DNA of 7,445 nucleotides, taken from positions 1 to 7,445 of the forward strand of contig QHUE01000012.1 in the NCBI GenBank assembly GCA_003221825.1, read 5' to 3'. The notes beneath the pieces were generated by a model. It was not told where the DNA came from, did no database searches, and saw only the letters and a program-made list of their open reading frames with translations. Source of the stretch: Gemmatimonadota bacterium (GTDB taxonomy: Bacteria > Gemmatimonadota > Gemmatimonadetes > Gemmatimonadales > GWC2-71-9). The position numbers and the translations under genes were made by a program. Positions 1-6,470 of this stretch are shown here, one piece after another. The number at the start of each line of letters is the position of its first letter. The stretch's first letter is position 1.

Positions 1-1188
1 CTCGGCGCGGGGATCTTCGTCGCCATCCGTCACCAGATGGCGCGGCACCTCGATGCGTCGCTCAAGGCGGCCACGGCGGCCGTGATGCAGGCCTCCCTGA
101 TCCGTGAAATGGAGCGCACCCATGCACCCGGCGTCGCCGACGCTGTGGCGGAACTGCACATCCCCGATCGCGCGCTGTACCTGTTCGATGTCGACGGGCG
201 TCCCCTCGTTCCTCCCCAGGCGGACGGCTGGATCGAAGCCGCCGCGCGACAGGCAGCGCGTTCGGGGGTGGCCGACATGAACCGCGACGCGACCGGGGAG
301 AGCGAGTTCCGCGTGCACGCCGAGCGCTTCACCGGGGGCACGGGGACGGTGTACGTGGCCGCCGCCGTCGCGGACCGGCTGGAGCTGGAGGAGGAGTACA
401 CCACGCTGATCGCGACATTCGCCGCCGCCGCCCTCGCCGCGCTACTGCTCGTGGCCGGTGCGGGGTACCTGCTTGTGCGGCAGGCGACCGCGCCGGTCGA
501 GCGGTCGATGGATCAGATGCGCCGCTTCATGGCCGACGCCGCGCACGAGCTCCGCACGCCGGTCACCGTCCTCCGAGCGCGGGCGGAAGTGATGCTTGCA
601 CAGGAGCGCAACCCCTCCCGCGATGCTGCCGCGCTCCGCGCCATCGAGCAGGAAACGACCCGCTTAGGCGAGATCATCGGCGACCTGCTCACGCTGGCGC
701 GGGCCGACGCGGGCGAGCGACCGGTCACGCGCGAGGCGCTCTACCTCGACGATGTCGCGTCCGACGCTGTGGCCGCTGTCCGCGCCCTCGCGGAGCGCCA
801 GGGCGTGGCCCTCGAGGTGGGACAATTCGAGGAGGCCGGCATCGCCGGCGATCCAGCCCTGGTGCGGCGCCTGCTCGTGATCGTGCTCGACAACGCGATC
901 AAGTACACGCCCGCGGGCGGCCGCGTCCGGCTGGATGTGGCCACCGCCGACGGCGCCCCCTCCGCTGTCGTCACGGACACCGGCATCGGGATTCCAGCAG
1001 ATCAGCTGCCCCATGTGTTCGACCGGTTTTACCGGGGCGATCCCGCCCGGCGCGCGGCGGACGGCACGGGGCTGGGCCTCGCCATCGCCCGCTGGATCGC
1101 CGACCTGCACGGCGCCGCGATCGCCATCGGCCCGAGCGCCGACGGCAGCGGCACTCGCGTCGCCATCACTTTCCCCGCCGCCATGTAA
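1..1188 (+). CDS. Sensor histidine kinase of a two-component system (5' end outside window)
   Basis: This is a membrane sensor kinase that autophosphorylates on histidine and passes the phosphate to a partner response regulator. The frame is open from base 1 (LGAGIFVAIRHQ precedes the ATG at 37 and looks like the end of TM1), so that internal Met is probably not the start. Numbering from the first codon in the window, a short extracytoplasmic region (about 15-130) leads to TM2 (about 133-159). The DHp helix carries HELRTP with the phospho-acceptor His182. The ATPase domain shows the N box (DNAIKYTP, Asn298), G1 box (DTGIGIP, Asp326), F box (FDRFYRGD, about 340) and G2 box (GTGLGLAIAR, about 355). 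All catalytic boxes are intact. Only about 20 residues separate TM2 from the H box, so a full HAMP domain is absent. The gene ends 38 bases before the efflux operon on the same strand, so it probably regulates that operon, with a response regulator likely encoded just upstream. The ligand cannot be inferred. Confidence 0.95.
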   Translation, partial: LGAGIFVAIRHQMARHLDASLKAATAAVMQASLIREMERTHAPGVADAVAELHIPDRALYLFDVDGRPLVPPQADGWIEAAARQAARSGVADMNRDATGESEFRVHAERFTGGTGTVYVAAAVADRLELEEEYTTLIATFAAAALAALLLVAGAGYLLVRQATAPVERSMDQMRRFMADAAHELRTPVTVLRARAEVMLAQERNPSRDAAALRAIEQETTRLGEIIGDLLTLARADAGERPVTREALYLDDVASDAVAAVRALAERQGVALEVGQFEEAGIAGDPALVRRLLVIVLDNAIKYTPAGGRVRLDVATADGAPSAVVTDTGIGIPADQLPHVFDRFYRGDPARRAADGTGLGLAIARWIADLHGAAIAIGPSADGSGTRVAITFPAAM

Positions 1189-1202
1189 GGTGGGTGTAAG
1201 GT
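1184..1202 (+). promoter_or_regulatory. Tandem 8-bp direct repeat, candidate response-regulator box for the efflux operon
   Basis: TGTAAGGT occurs exactly twice, at 1184-1191 and 1195-1202, separated by GGG, giving an 11-base (one helical turn) period. OmpR/PhoB-family regulators typically bind as head-to-tail dimers to direct repeats of this spacing, and such proteins are the usual partners of kinases like the one just upstream. The first copy overlaps the kinase stop codon (TAA 1186-1188), so the site straddles the gene end. A weak -10 candidate, TAGCTT at 1212-1217, starts 9 bases after the second repeat. That is about the spacing seen when a PhoB-type box replaces a -35 element. The repeat is seen directly; its role is inferred. 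Confidence 0.6.
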
Positions 1203-1226
1203 TCGCGCCGATAGCTTGCGCGAACC
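1200..1226 (+). repeat. Perfect 9-bp inverted repeat abutting the start codon of the outer-membrane factor gene
   Basis: GGTTCGCGC (1200-1208) and GCGCGAACC (1218-1226) are exact reverse complements separated by a 9-base loop. The right arm ends on the base before the ATG at 1227. The left arm overlaps the second TGTAAGGT repeat. No Shine-Dalgarno sequence lies between the hairpin and the start. There is no following T-tract, so an intrinsic terminator is unlikely. It could be an operator for a dimeric repressor, or, if transcription begins upstream, an RNA hairpin that limits ribosome access. The symmetry is observed; function is inference. Confidence 0.6.
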
Positions 1227-2444
1227 ATGATGTTCCAATGCACACGCCCGGCTGCGCTGGCGCTGCTGTGCGTCGCGGGGGCGCGCGGGCTGCACGCGCA
1301 GCAACGCGTGACGCGCGCCGACGCGGTTGCCACTGCGCTCGCGCGTGGCGCGCGCGTCGCGCTGGGCCGGGCCGATACCATCGCCGCACTCGGCGCGGTG
1401 CGGACGGCGCGCGCCTTGCCCAATCCGACAGTGTCGGGCAGTTACACGAAGGACCCACCCCATTACCACGCGCTCGGCGACTTGCCGCTGGATGTGCCAT
1501 GGCTGCGGGCGCCGCGCATCGGCGCGGCCGAAGCGGCCCGCGACGCCGCACGCGATCAATTCGCCTTCGACCGCGCCGCGATCGAGTTCGACGTCGACAC
1601 GAGCTACACCAGGAGCCTGGCCGCCGCGCGGCACGCGCAGCTGTCTCGCCGCACCGCGGACGACGCGGACAGCCTTCTGAAGATTGCCCGGCTGCGCCGG
1701 GACGTCGGCGACGTCAGCGAGCTCGATGTACGGCTCGCCGCGGTCAATGCGGGGCAGCTCGAAAACGCCGCCGTCGACGATTCGCTCGCGGCGCTCGGCA
1801 GTCTGCTGTCGCTGCAGCTGCAGATGGGACTCGGCGCCGACACTCCAAGCATCACGCTCGTCGATTCTCTGGCCGCCCCGGACGACAGCGCCGGCAGAAA
1901 TGTCCGATCCGGCGAGTACCTGCCCGTCACCGCTGCAGCGGCGAGACTCCGCGCGGCGGAGCGCAACGTCACGTTCACGCGCGCCAGCCGGTTTGCGCCG
2001 AGCCTCGAGTTCGGTGTCGACAAGGGCGATCCGGGGAGCGCGAATCCGAATCAGCTCCTGCCCGTGATCGGCTTCTCGCTTCCCTTCCCGCTCTTCAATC
2101 GCAGCGGCGGAGCGGTGACGCAGGCCATCGCGGAGCGCGATCGCGCTCGCGCAGAGCTCGACCGGACGCGGCGCGAGACCGACGCCGCGGTGGCGCGGGC
2201 CCGCAGGGAGCTGATCGCGGCGCAGGCGCGGGTCCGCCGCTCAGCCGCGCTCGTGGCAAGTGCAGACCGGATTGCAGGCATGTCGCTGCAGGCCTACGGA
2301 GAAGGCGCCGTCGCGCTCGCGAATGTGTTGGAAGCGCAGCGGAACGCTCGCGAAATCCTGGCGCGGTACATCGACGACCTGGCTGCGGCGGACGCCGCGG
2401 CGCGCACGCTGCGGTGGCTCACCGCGGTGAGGGACCAGCCATGA
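1227..2444 (+). CDS. TolC/CzcC-type outer-membrane efflux protein
   Basis: This is the outer-membrane channel component of a tripartite efflux pump, 405 residues. An N-terminal signal peptide is visible: hydrophobic AALALLCVAGA then LHA-QQ, a signal-peptidase-I type cut near residue 25. The Cys at about 15 is preceded by Leu and is not a good lipobox. The mature protein shows the duplicated outer-membrane-efflux-protein pattern: a first half with ALPNPTVSGSY and a long Ala/Arg/Asp-rich helical stretch, then a second half with FSLPFPLFNRSGG (about 283-295), a long coiled helix rich in RARAELDRTRRE, and the family signature GEGAVALANVLEAQR (about 358-372). The GGAVTQA/VLEAQR style resembles CzcC-like members. 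ATG at 1227 is chosen for the signal peptide; an adjacent ATG at 1230 is equally possible. No ribosome binding site is seen. Its stop overlaps the adaptor start (ATGA), indicating translational coupling. Confidence 0.92.
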   Translation: MMFQCTRPAALALLCVAGARGLHAQQRVTRADAVATALARGARVALGRADTIAALGAVRTARALPNPTVSGSYTKDPPHYHALGDLPLDVPWLRAPRIGAAEAARDAARDQFAFDRAAIEFDVDTSYTRSLAAARHAQLSRRTADDADSLLKIARLRRDVGDVSELDVRLAAVNAGQLENAAVDDSLAALGSLLSLQLQMGLGADTPSITLVDSLAAPDDSAGRNVRSGEYLPVTAAAARLRAAERNVTFTRASRFAPSLEFGVDKGDPGSANPNQLLPVIGFSLPFPLFNRSGGAVTQAIAERDRARAELDRTRRETDAAVARARRELIAAQARVRRSAALVASADRIAGMSLQAYGEGAVALANVLEAQRNAREILARYIDDLAAADAAARTLRWLTAVRDQP

Positions 2445-3493
2445 TCCGTCGCGGATCAGCACTGCTCGCGCTCGCCGTGATCGGCGCCTGCCACGGCGGC
2501 GAAAAACCAGCCGATGCGGGCGGGCTCACCGTGACCGGCGTCCGCACTGCCGTCGCCCTGCTCGAGCCGTTCCCGCAGACCGTGAACGCTATCGGCACGG
2601 TCAGCGCGCGCCCCGGTCGCTACGCGGCACTCGCCGCGCCGGGACCGACGCGCGTGGCCCGGATTTTCGTCGTGGCGGGACAGCGCGTCTCGAAAGGCGA
2701 TTCGCTGATCGCGTTCGAGCGTGCCCCGTTCGACGCGGCGGCGCTGAGTGCGGGCGCAACGCTCTCGAGCGCCGAGCGGAGCTACGCGCGGGCGGCGCGA
2801 CTGGCACAGGCCGGAATCCTGCCGCAGAAGGACGCGGACCAGGCGGCAGCCGATCTCGCGGCCGCGCAGTCGGCCGCGGTCACTGCCCGGCGCGCGCAGG
2901 AGCTCGCGACGCTGCGCGCACCAATCGCCGGCGTCGTGACGCGCATGACGGGCGTCCTGGGCGCCTCGGTCGATGCCAGTCAAACACTGGTGGAGGTCGC
3001 TGATCCCAACGCGCTCGATGTCTTGTTCAACGTCTCGCCTGCGGAAGCGGGGCGAATCCAGAGTGGCGACACCATCACGCTGACGGGCGGCGAAGGCGCC
3101 GGCGGGGAGTCACTCGGCACGGCATTAGTGACGAGTGTCGGCGTCGCCGTCGATTCGGTGTCGCGCGCGGTGGCCGTGCGCGCGCGGCTCAGTGCGGGCC
3201 GGATCACAACGCGGCCAGTCCGGATCGGTGAATCGGTTTTTGGGCGGATCATCACCGCGGTTCACGGCGATGCCGTCACGGTGCCCGTCGAAGCGCTCGT
3301 CCCGGACGGCGAAGGATTCCGTGTCTACGTGGTGGACAGCACGGGGATGGCGCACACGCGGCCGGTCGTGGTGGGCGGGCGCTCCGAAAGCCGCGCCGAG
3401 ATCGTGCGTGGCCTCGCGGCCGGCGAGCGCGTCGTGACGACCGGCGCGTACGGCGTTACGGACAGCGTGAAGATCGGCACCGAACACCCGTGA
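2441..3493 (+). CDS. RND efflux periplasmic adaptor (membrane fusion) lipoprotein
   Basis: This is the adaptor that links the RND permease to the outer-membrane channel, 350 residues. The N-terminus MIRRGSALLALAVIGAC is a lipoprotein signal with the lipobox IGA-Cys17, so it is probably lipid-anchored in the inner membrane. The first lipoyl half lies at about 60-94 (VARIFVVAGQRVSKGDSLIAFE) and the helical hairpin at about 97-155 (Ala-rich, with ARLAQAGILPQKDADQAAADL). The second lipoyl half is at about 158-187 (LRAPIAGVVTRMTGVLGASV), followed by a beta-barrel domain and a C-terminal membrane-proximal domain (about 280-345, ending in GLAAGERVVTTGAYGVTDSVKI). The frame stays open far upstream, but the lipoprotein signal, a GAGG-like ribosome site at 2429-2432 and the ATGA overlap with the preceding gene fix the start at 2441. 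It overlaps the pump gene by four bases. No His- or Met-rich metal-binding segment is present. Confidence 0.93.
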   Translation: MIRRGSALLALAVIGACHGGEKPADAGGLTVTGVRTAVALLEPFPQTVNAIGTVSARPGRYAALAAPGPTRVARIFVVAGQRVSKGDSLIAFERAPFDAAALSAGATLSSAERSYARAARLAQAGILPQKDADQAAADLAAAQSAAVTARRAQELATLRAPIAGVVTRMTGVLGASVDASQTLVEVADPNALDVLFNVSPAEAGRIQSGDTITLTGGEGAGGESLGTALVTSVGVAVDSVSRAVAVRARLSAGRITTRPVRIGESVFGRIITAVHGDAVTVPVEALVPDGEGFRVYVVDSTGMAHTRPVVVGGRSESRAEIVRGLAAGERVVTTGAYGVTDSVKIGTEHP

Positions 3494-5295
3494 CGCTGTT
3501 CGATGTGTTGAGCCGCCAGCGGCGGTTCGTCTATCTCATCGTCGGCATCCTGAGCGTCGCCGGCGTGTGGTCGGCGCTGCGTCTCCCGTCCGCGATCTAT
3601 CCAGAGTTGCGCTTCTCCCGAATTACGATCGTGGCGGAAGGCTCGACGCTCGGCGCCCGGCAGATCGTGTTCAGCGTGACACGGCCGTTGGAAGAAGCGG
3701 TGAGCATCGTCCCCGGCGTCACGCGCGTGCGTTCCCACACGATTCGCGGCGCGACCGAGATCTCCATCACGTTCGCATCCGGCACCGACATGGATCGCGC
3801 GCTCCAGCTCGTGCGGGCGCGCGTCAACCAGATGCAAGCCGCGCTGCCGGCCGACCTCGAGCTCGAGATCGAGCAGCTCACGCCGTCATTGTTCCCGGTG
3901 CTGTCGTACAACGTGGAAGGCGGCGAGCCGGCGACGCTGTACGACCTCGCGCGCTACGACATCAAACCGCTCATTTCGCGGGTGCCTGGGGTCGGACGGG
4001 TCGACGTGCAGGGATCGGAAGTGCGAGAGCTCGAGGTCATCGCCGATCCCGCGCGACTCGCCGCCCGCGGCCTCAGCTACAGCGATCTCGCGGACGGCAT
4101 CCGCCGGGCGATTACCGTGCAGGCCGTGGGGCGGGTCGCGCAGGATTATCGCCAATACCTGATCGTGACCGATCAGGAAGCCCACGCGGCCGAGGATATC
4201 GGCAACGTGGTCGTCCGCGGCGGTTTGCATGTGCGGGATCTCGCGACCGTCCAGGTCGGCACGGAAGACCACGTGCGCATCATCGCGGGCGACGGCAAGC
4301 CGGCGGCACTCATCAACATCACCCGCCAGCTCGGCGGCAACGCACTCGCCGTCGCCGACAGCATTGCCCGGATCATGGCAACCATCGCGCCGACGCTGCC
4401 GCCGGGCGTGCACATGAAGCCGGTCTACGATCAGGCGGAGCTCGTGCGCGAAGCCGTGCGGTCGGTCCGGGACGCCATGCTCATCGGCGCGGCACTCGCG
4501 GTCCTGGTGCTGCTCCTCTTCCTGCGGCATGGCCGGATCACGGCGATCAGCGCGACCTCGATTCCCCTCACGCTCGCGATCACCGTGTTCGTAATGCGGC
4601 TGCTGGGCCAGACGTTCAACCTGATGACGCTCGGAGCGATGGCGATCGCCATCGGGCTGGTCATCGACGATGCGGTCGTGATCACGGAGAACATCGCGCG
4701 TCACCTGCGATTGACCGGTGACCGCACGCGCGCGATTCGGGACGCGGTGCAGGAGCTCATCTGGCCGGTTACGACTTCCACGCTCACGACGGTGGTTGTG
4801 TTTCTGCCGCTCGGCCTCTTACAGGGAGTCGTCGGCCAGTTCTTCGCCGCCCTGGCAACCACGCTGACGGTCGCCGTGCTGGTTTCGTTGATCCTCGCCC
4901 TCACGATCATTCCGCTGCTGGCCGAGCAGTTCGTAACGGCTCATGAAGTCGAGCCGACGCGCGCCGGGCCGCTCGCCAGAGCCCAAGCGGCACTGGATAC
5001 ACTGGGCGAGCGCCATGAAAAGGCTTTGAGTGCGGTGCTGCGTCATACGCGCCGGATCGTCATCGCGGCGCTCGCACTCGTCGTCGTCGGCATCGGACTC
5101 TGGCGTCTGGTGGAGACCGGCTTTCTTCCGGAGATGGACGAGGGTGCGTTCGTGCTCGACTACTGGACGCCGGGCGGGACGGCGCTGACGGAGACGAACC
5201 GCCAGGTTGGGATCGTCGCGCACATTCTGGGCGCGACACCCGAGATCGCGGGAACGTCGCGACCAATGAGCGGTCGCGCGACATCTTCGCGGTGA
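3490..5295 (+). CDS. RND efflux permease, N-terminal part of a gene broken by a frame change
   Basis: This is the inner-membrane proton-driven pump of the tripartite system, 601 residues in this frame against the roughly 1,020-1,050 usual for a whole permease. The GTG start overlaps the adaptor stop (GTGA); no ribosome site is evident, consistent with coupling. The order is as expected: TM1 (about 12-31), first large periplasmic loop with the IYPELRFSRI and RPLEEAVSIVPGV motifs, TM2 (about 330-349), TM3 (353-376), TM4 (379-401) with GLVIDDAVVITEN, TM5 (424-448), TM6 (455-480), TM7 (about 521-541), then LPEMDEGAFVLDYWTPGGTALTETNR. The TM4 pair Asp393-Asp394 matches the AcrB-type proton relay, so an HAE-type pump for organic compounds is likelier than a CusA-type metal pump. 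Family-like sequence ends at about residue 587 (PEIAGTSR); the last residues before TGA look out of frame. The product would lack TM8-TM12 and should not work alone. Confidence 0.88.
   Translation: MTLFDVLSRQRRFVYLIVGILSVAGVWSALRLPSAIYPELRFSRITIVAEGSTLGARQIVFSVTRPLEEAVSIVPGVTRVRSHTIRGATEISITFASGTDMDRALQLVRARVNQMQAALPADLELEIEQLTPSLFPVLSYNVEGGEPATLYDLARYDIKPLISRVPGVGRVDVQGSEVRELEVIADPARLAARGLSYSDLADGIRRAITVQAVGRVAQDYRQYLIVTDQEAHAAEDIGNVVVRGGLHVRDLATVQVGTEDHVRIIAGDGKPAALINITRQLGGNALAVADSIARIMATIAPTLPPGVHMKPVYDQAELVREAVRSVRDAMLIGAALAVLVLLLFLRHGRITAISATSIPLTLAITVFVMRLLGQTFNLMTLGAMAIAIGLVIDDAVVITENIARHLRLTGDRTRAIRDAVQELIWPVTTSTLTTVVVFLPLGLLQGVVGQFFAALATTLTVAVLVSLILALTIIPLLAEQFVTAHEVEPTRAGPLARAQAALDTLGERHEKALSAVLRHTRRIVIAALALVVVGIGLWRLVETGFLPEMDEGAFVLDYWTPGGTALTETNRQVGIVAHILGATPEIAGTSRPMSGRATSSR
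5256..5295 (+). other. Frame-break junction in the RND permease gene, with hairpin and palindromes
   Basis: Permease-like sequence in the first frame stops at about 5262 and resumes one base back in another frame as TNERSRDIFAVMDGVRDE. A family member such as CusA has about 34 residues between the PEV-type motif and the following helix, whereas only about 10 remain here, so roughly 24 residues (about 70-73 bases, a number equal to 1 modulo 3) seem to be missing. The break holds GTCGCGAC (5256-5263) and GTCGCGCGAC (5273-5282), each its own reverse complement. CGCGACC (5258-5264) pairs with GGTCGCG (5272-5278) around a 7-base loop. The first frame's stop TGA (5293-5295) overlaps GTG (5292) and ATG (5295) of the second frame. 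Whether this is a true mutation or an assembly error cannot be told here. Confidence 0.75.
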
Positions 5296-6470
5296 TGGAC
5301 GGCGTGCGGGACGAGGTGAATGCGGCGGTCCCCCGCCTCCGGATCGAGTTCGTGCAGATTCTTTCCGACGTGGTCAACGACCTCGCGGGCAACCCGAAAC
5401 CGGTCGAGATCAAGCTGTTCGGCGAGCGCCTCGACTCGCTCGAAGCGTATGCGCGCCGGCTCGAGCCAGGACTCGACAGCATCGCAGGGCTCGAAGACTT
5501 GTACAACGGCGTCAGCGAGCCATCGCCCGAGCTGCTGATGCACGTCAATCAGTCCGAGGCGGGGCGCCTCGGACTCACGCCACAGGACGTCGGGGACGCG
5601 GTCAGCGCCGCGCTGCTCGGGACGAGCGCCGGAGAGGTCCGGAGTGAGGATCGGCCGGTGGCGGTCCGCGTCCGCGCGCCCGATTCCGTGCGCTTCGATC
5701 CGCTGCGGCTGCGTGCCCTGCCGATCGCCGGCGGCACGCCGCTGGGCAGTCTCGCGACATTCACGGCGGCGGAATCGCGCATGAGTCTCGAGCGCGAGAA
5801 TCAGCAGCAGATTATCGCGCTCACCGCCGACGTGAGCGGGCGTTCGCTGGGCGGCGTCATGCGCGACGTGCACCGGCTGCTGGCGGCGCGGCCTCCACCG
5901 CCCGGCATTCGCCTGGCGATCGGCGGGCAGTACGAGAGCCAGCAGGATGCGTTCCGCGCGCTGCTGCTCGTCCTGGTCCTCGCCGCGGTGAGCGTGTGTG
6001 CGGTGATGGTCATTCAGTTCGAATCGTTCGTCGAGCCGCTCATCGTTCTGCTGGTGGCGCCGGTTTCGTTCGTCGGCGCGCTCGCGCTTCTCCTCGTCAC
6101 GGGCACCGCCCTGAACGTCGCGTCATTCATGGGGCTGATTCTGCTGGTGGGACTGATCGTCAAGAACGGCATCATCCTGCTCGACTTCACCCGGCTGCGC
6201 ATGCGCGCCGAAGGCGCCCCGCTCGAGATCGCGATTCGTGAAGCGGCACGCGTGCGATTCCGCCCGATCCTCATGACTACGTTGTGTACCCTCTTCGGCC
6301 TGCTGCCCCTAGCCCTGGGCCTCGGCGCGGGGAGCGAGCAGCAGCGCCCGCTCGCGCTGGCCGTGATCGGTGGCCTCGCGCTCTCGACGCCCATCACCCT
6401 CTTCGCGGTGCCGACGTTGCTGGTCGCGATTCGCGGCCGCGGATACGTGCTTCCCAGGCACCGACCCTAA
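5292..6470 (+). CDS. RND efflux permease, C-terminal part of the broken gene
   Basis: This carries the second half of the pump, 392 residues if read from GTG 5292 (ATG at 5295 is equivalent). The family-like frame extends upstream to about 5262, so the apparent start is an artefact of the break. It shows the rest of the second periplasmic loop (RIEFVQILSDVVNDLAG, the VEIKLFG strand, and GQYESQQDAF before the membrane), then TM8 (about 221-246), TM9 (250-271), TM10 (274-299) with GLIVKNGIILLDF, TM11 (322-347) and TM12 (353-381). Lys291 in TM10 corresponds to the conserved proton-relay lysine of AcrB-type pumps. It begins in what should be a periplasmic loop and has no signal peptide or preceding membrane helix, so as a separate protein its topology would be wrong. 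That argues against a natural two-subunit permease. No ribosome site precedes it, although its start overlaps the upstream stop. Its stop overlaps the convergent gene's stop by four bases. Confidence 0.88.
   Translation: MMDGVRDEVNAAVPRLRIEFVQILSDVVNDLAGNPKPVEIKLFGERLDSLEAYARRLEPGLDSIAGLEDLYNGVSEPSPELLMHVNQSEAGRLGLTPQDVGDAVSAALLGTSAGEVRSEDRPVAVRVRAPDSVRFDPLRLRALPIAGGTPLGSLATFTAAESRMSLERENQQQIIALTADVSGRSLGGVMRDVHRLLAARPPPPGIRLAIGGQYESQQDAFRALLLVLVLAAVSVCAVMVIQFESFVEPLIVLLVAPVSFVGALALLLVTGTALNVASFMGLILLVGLIVKNGIILLDFTRLRMRAEGAPLEIAIREAARVRFRPILMTTLCTLFGLLPLALGLGAGSEQQRPLALAVIGGLALSTPITLFAVPTLLVAIRGRGYVLPRHRP

Noticed and set aside
664..1551. Minus-strand open frame of 295 residues opposite the kinase and outer-membrane factor genes
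   Set aside because: Arg-rich composition, no recognisable domain, and full overlap with two well-supported genes. It is a typical shadow frame in GC-rich DNA.
2133..2148. 16-bp perfect palindrome containing GCGATCGC, also seen at 1117-1124 and 4642-4649
   Set aside because: Three intragenic copies of an 8-base GC-rich palindrome are expected from codon usage, and there is no sign of an over-represented signal such as HIP1 at this sample size.
935..2440. Long plus-strand open frame running into the adaptor gene, giving an 852-residue reading
   Set aside because: The part before 2441 is Arg/Ala-rich low-complexity translation lying in another frame over the kinase and outer-membrane factor genes. 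The lipoprotein signal and ATGA overlap mark the true start at 2441.
4637..4654. 18-bp perfect palindrome within the pump gene
   Set aside because: It encodes the conserved TM4 stretch AMAIAIG. The symmetry follows from Ala/Met/Ile codons in GC-rich DNA and nothing else points to a binding site.
3886..4704. Minus-strand open frame of 272 residues opposite the pump gene
   Set aside because: His/Arg/Asp-rich translation without membrane segments or motifs, antisense to a clearly conserved permease frame.
6432..6441. CGCGGCCGCG palindrome near the end of the pump gene as a terminator stem
   Set aside because: No loop and no T-tract follow, and it lies inside coding sequence for IRGRG.
3490..6470. 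A natural two-subunit RND permease
   Set aside because: The split falls inside a periplasmic loop. The second part would start on the wrong side of the membrane without a signal, and family residues are missing at the join, so a broken gene or sequence error fits better.
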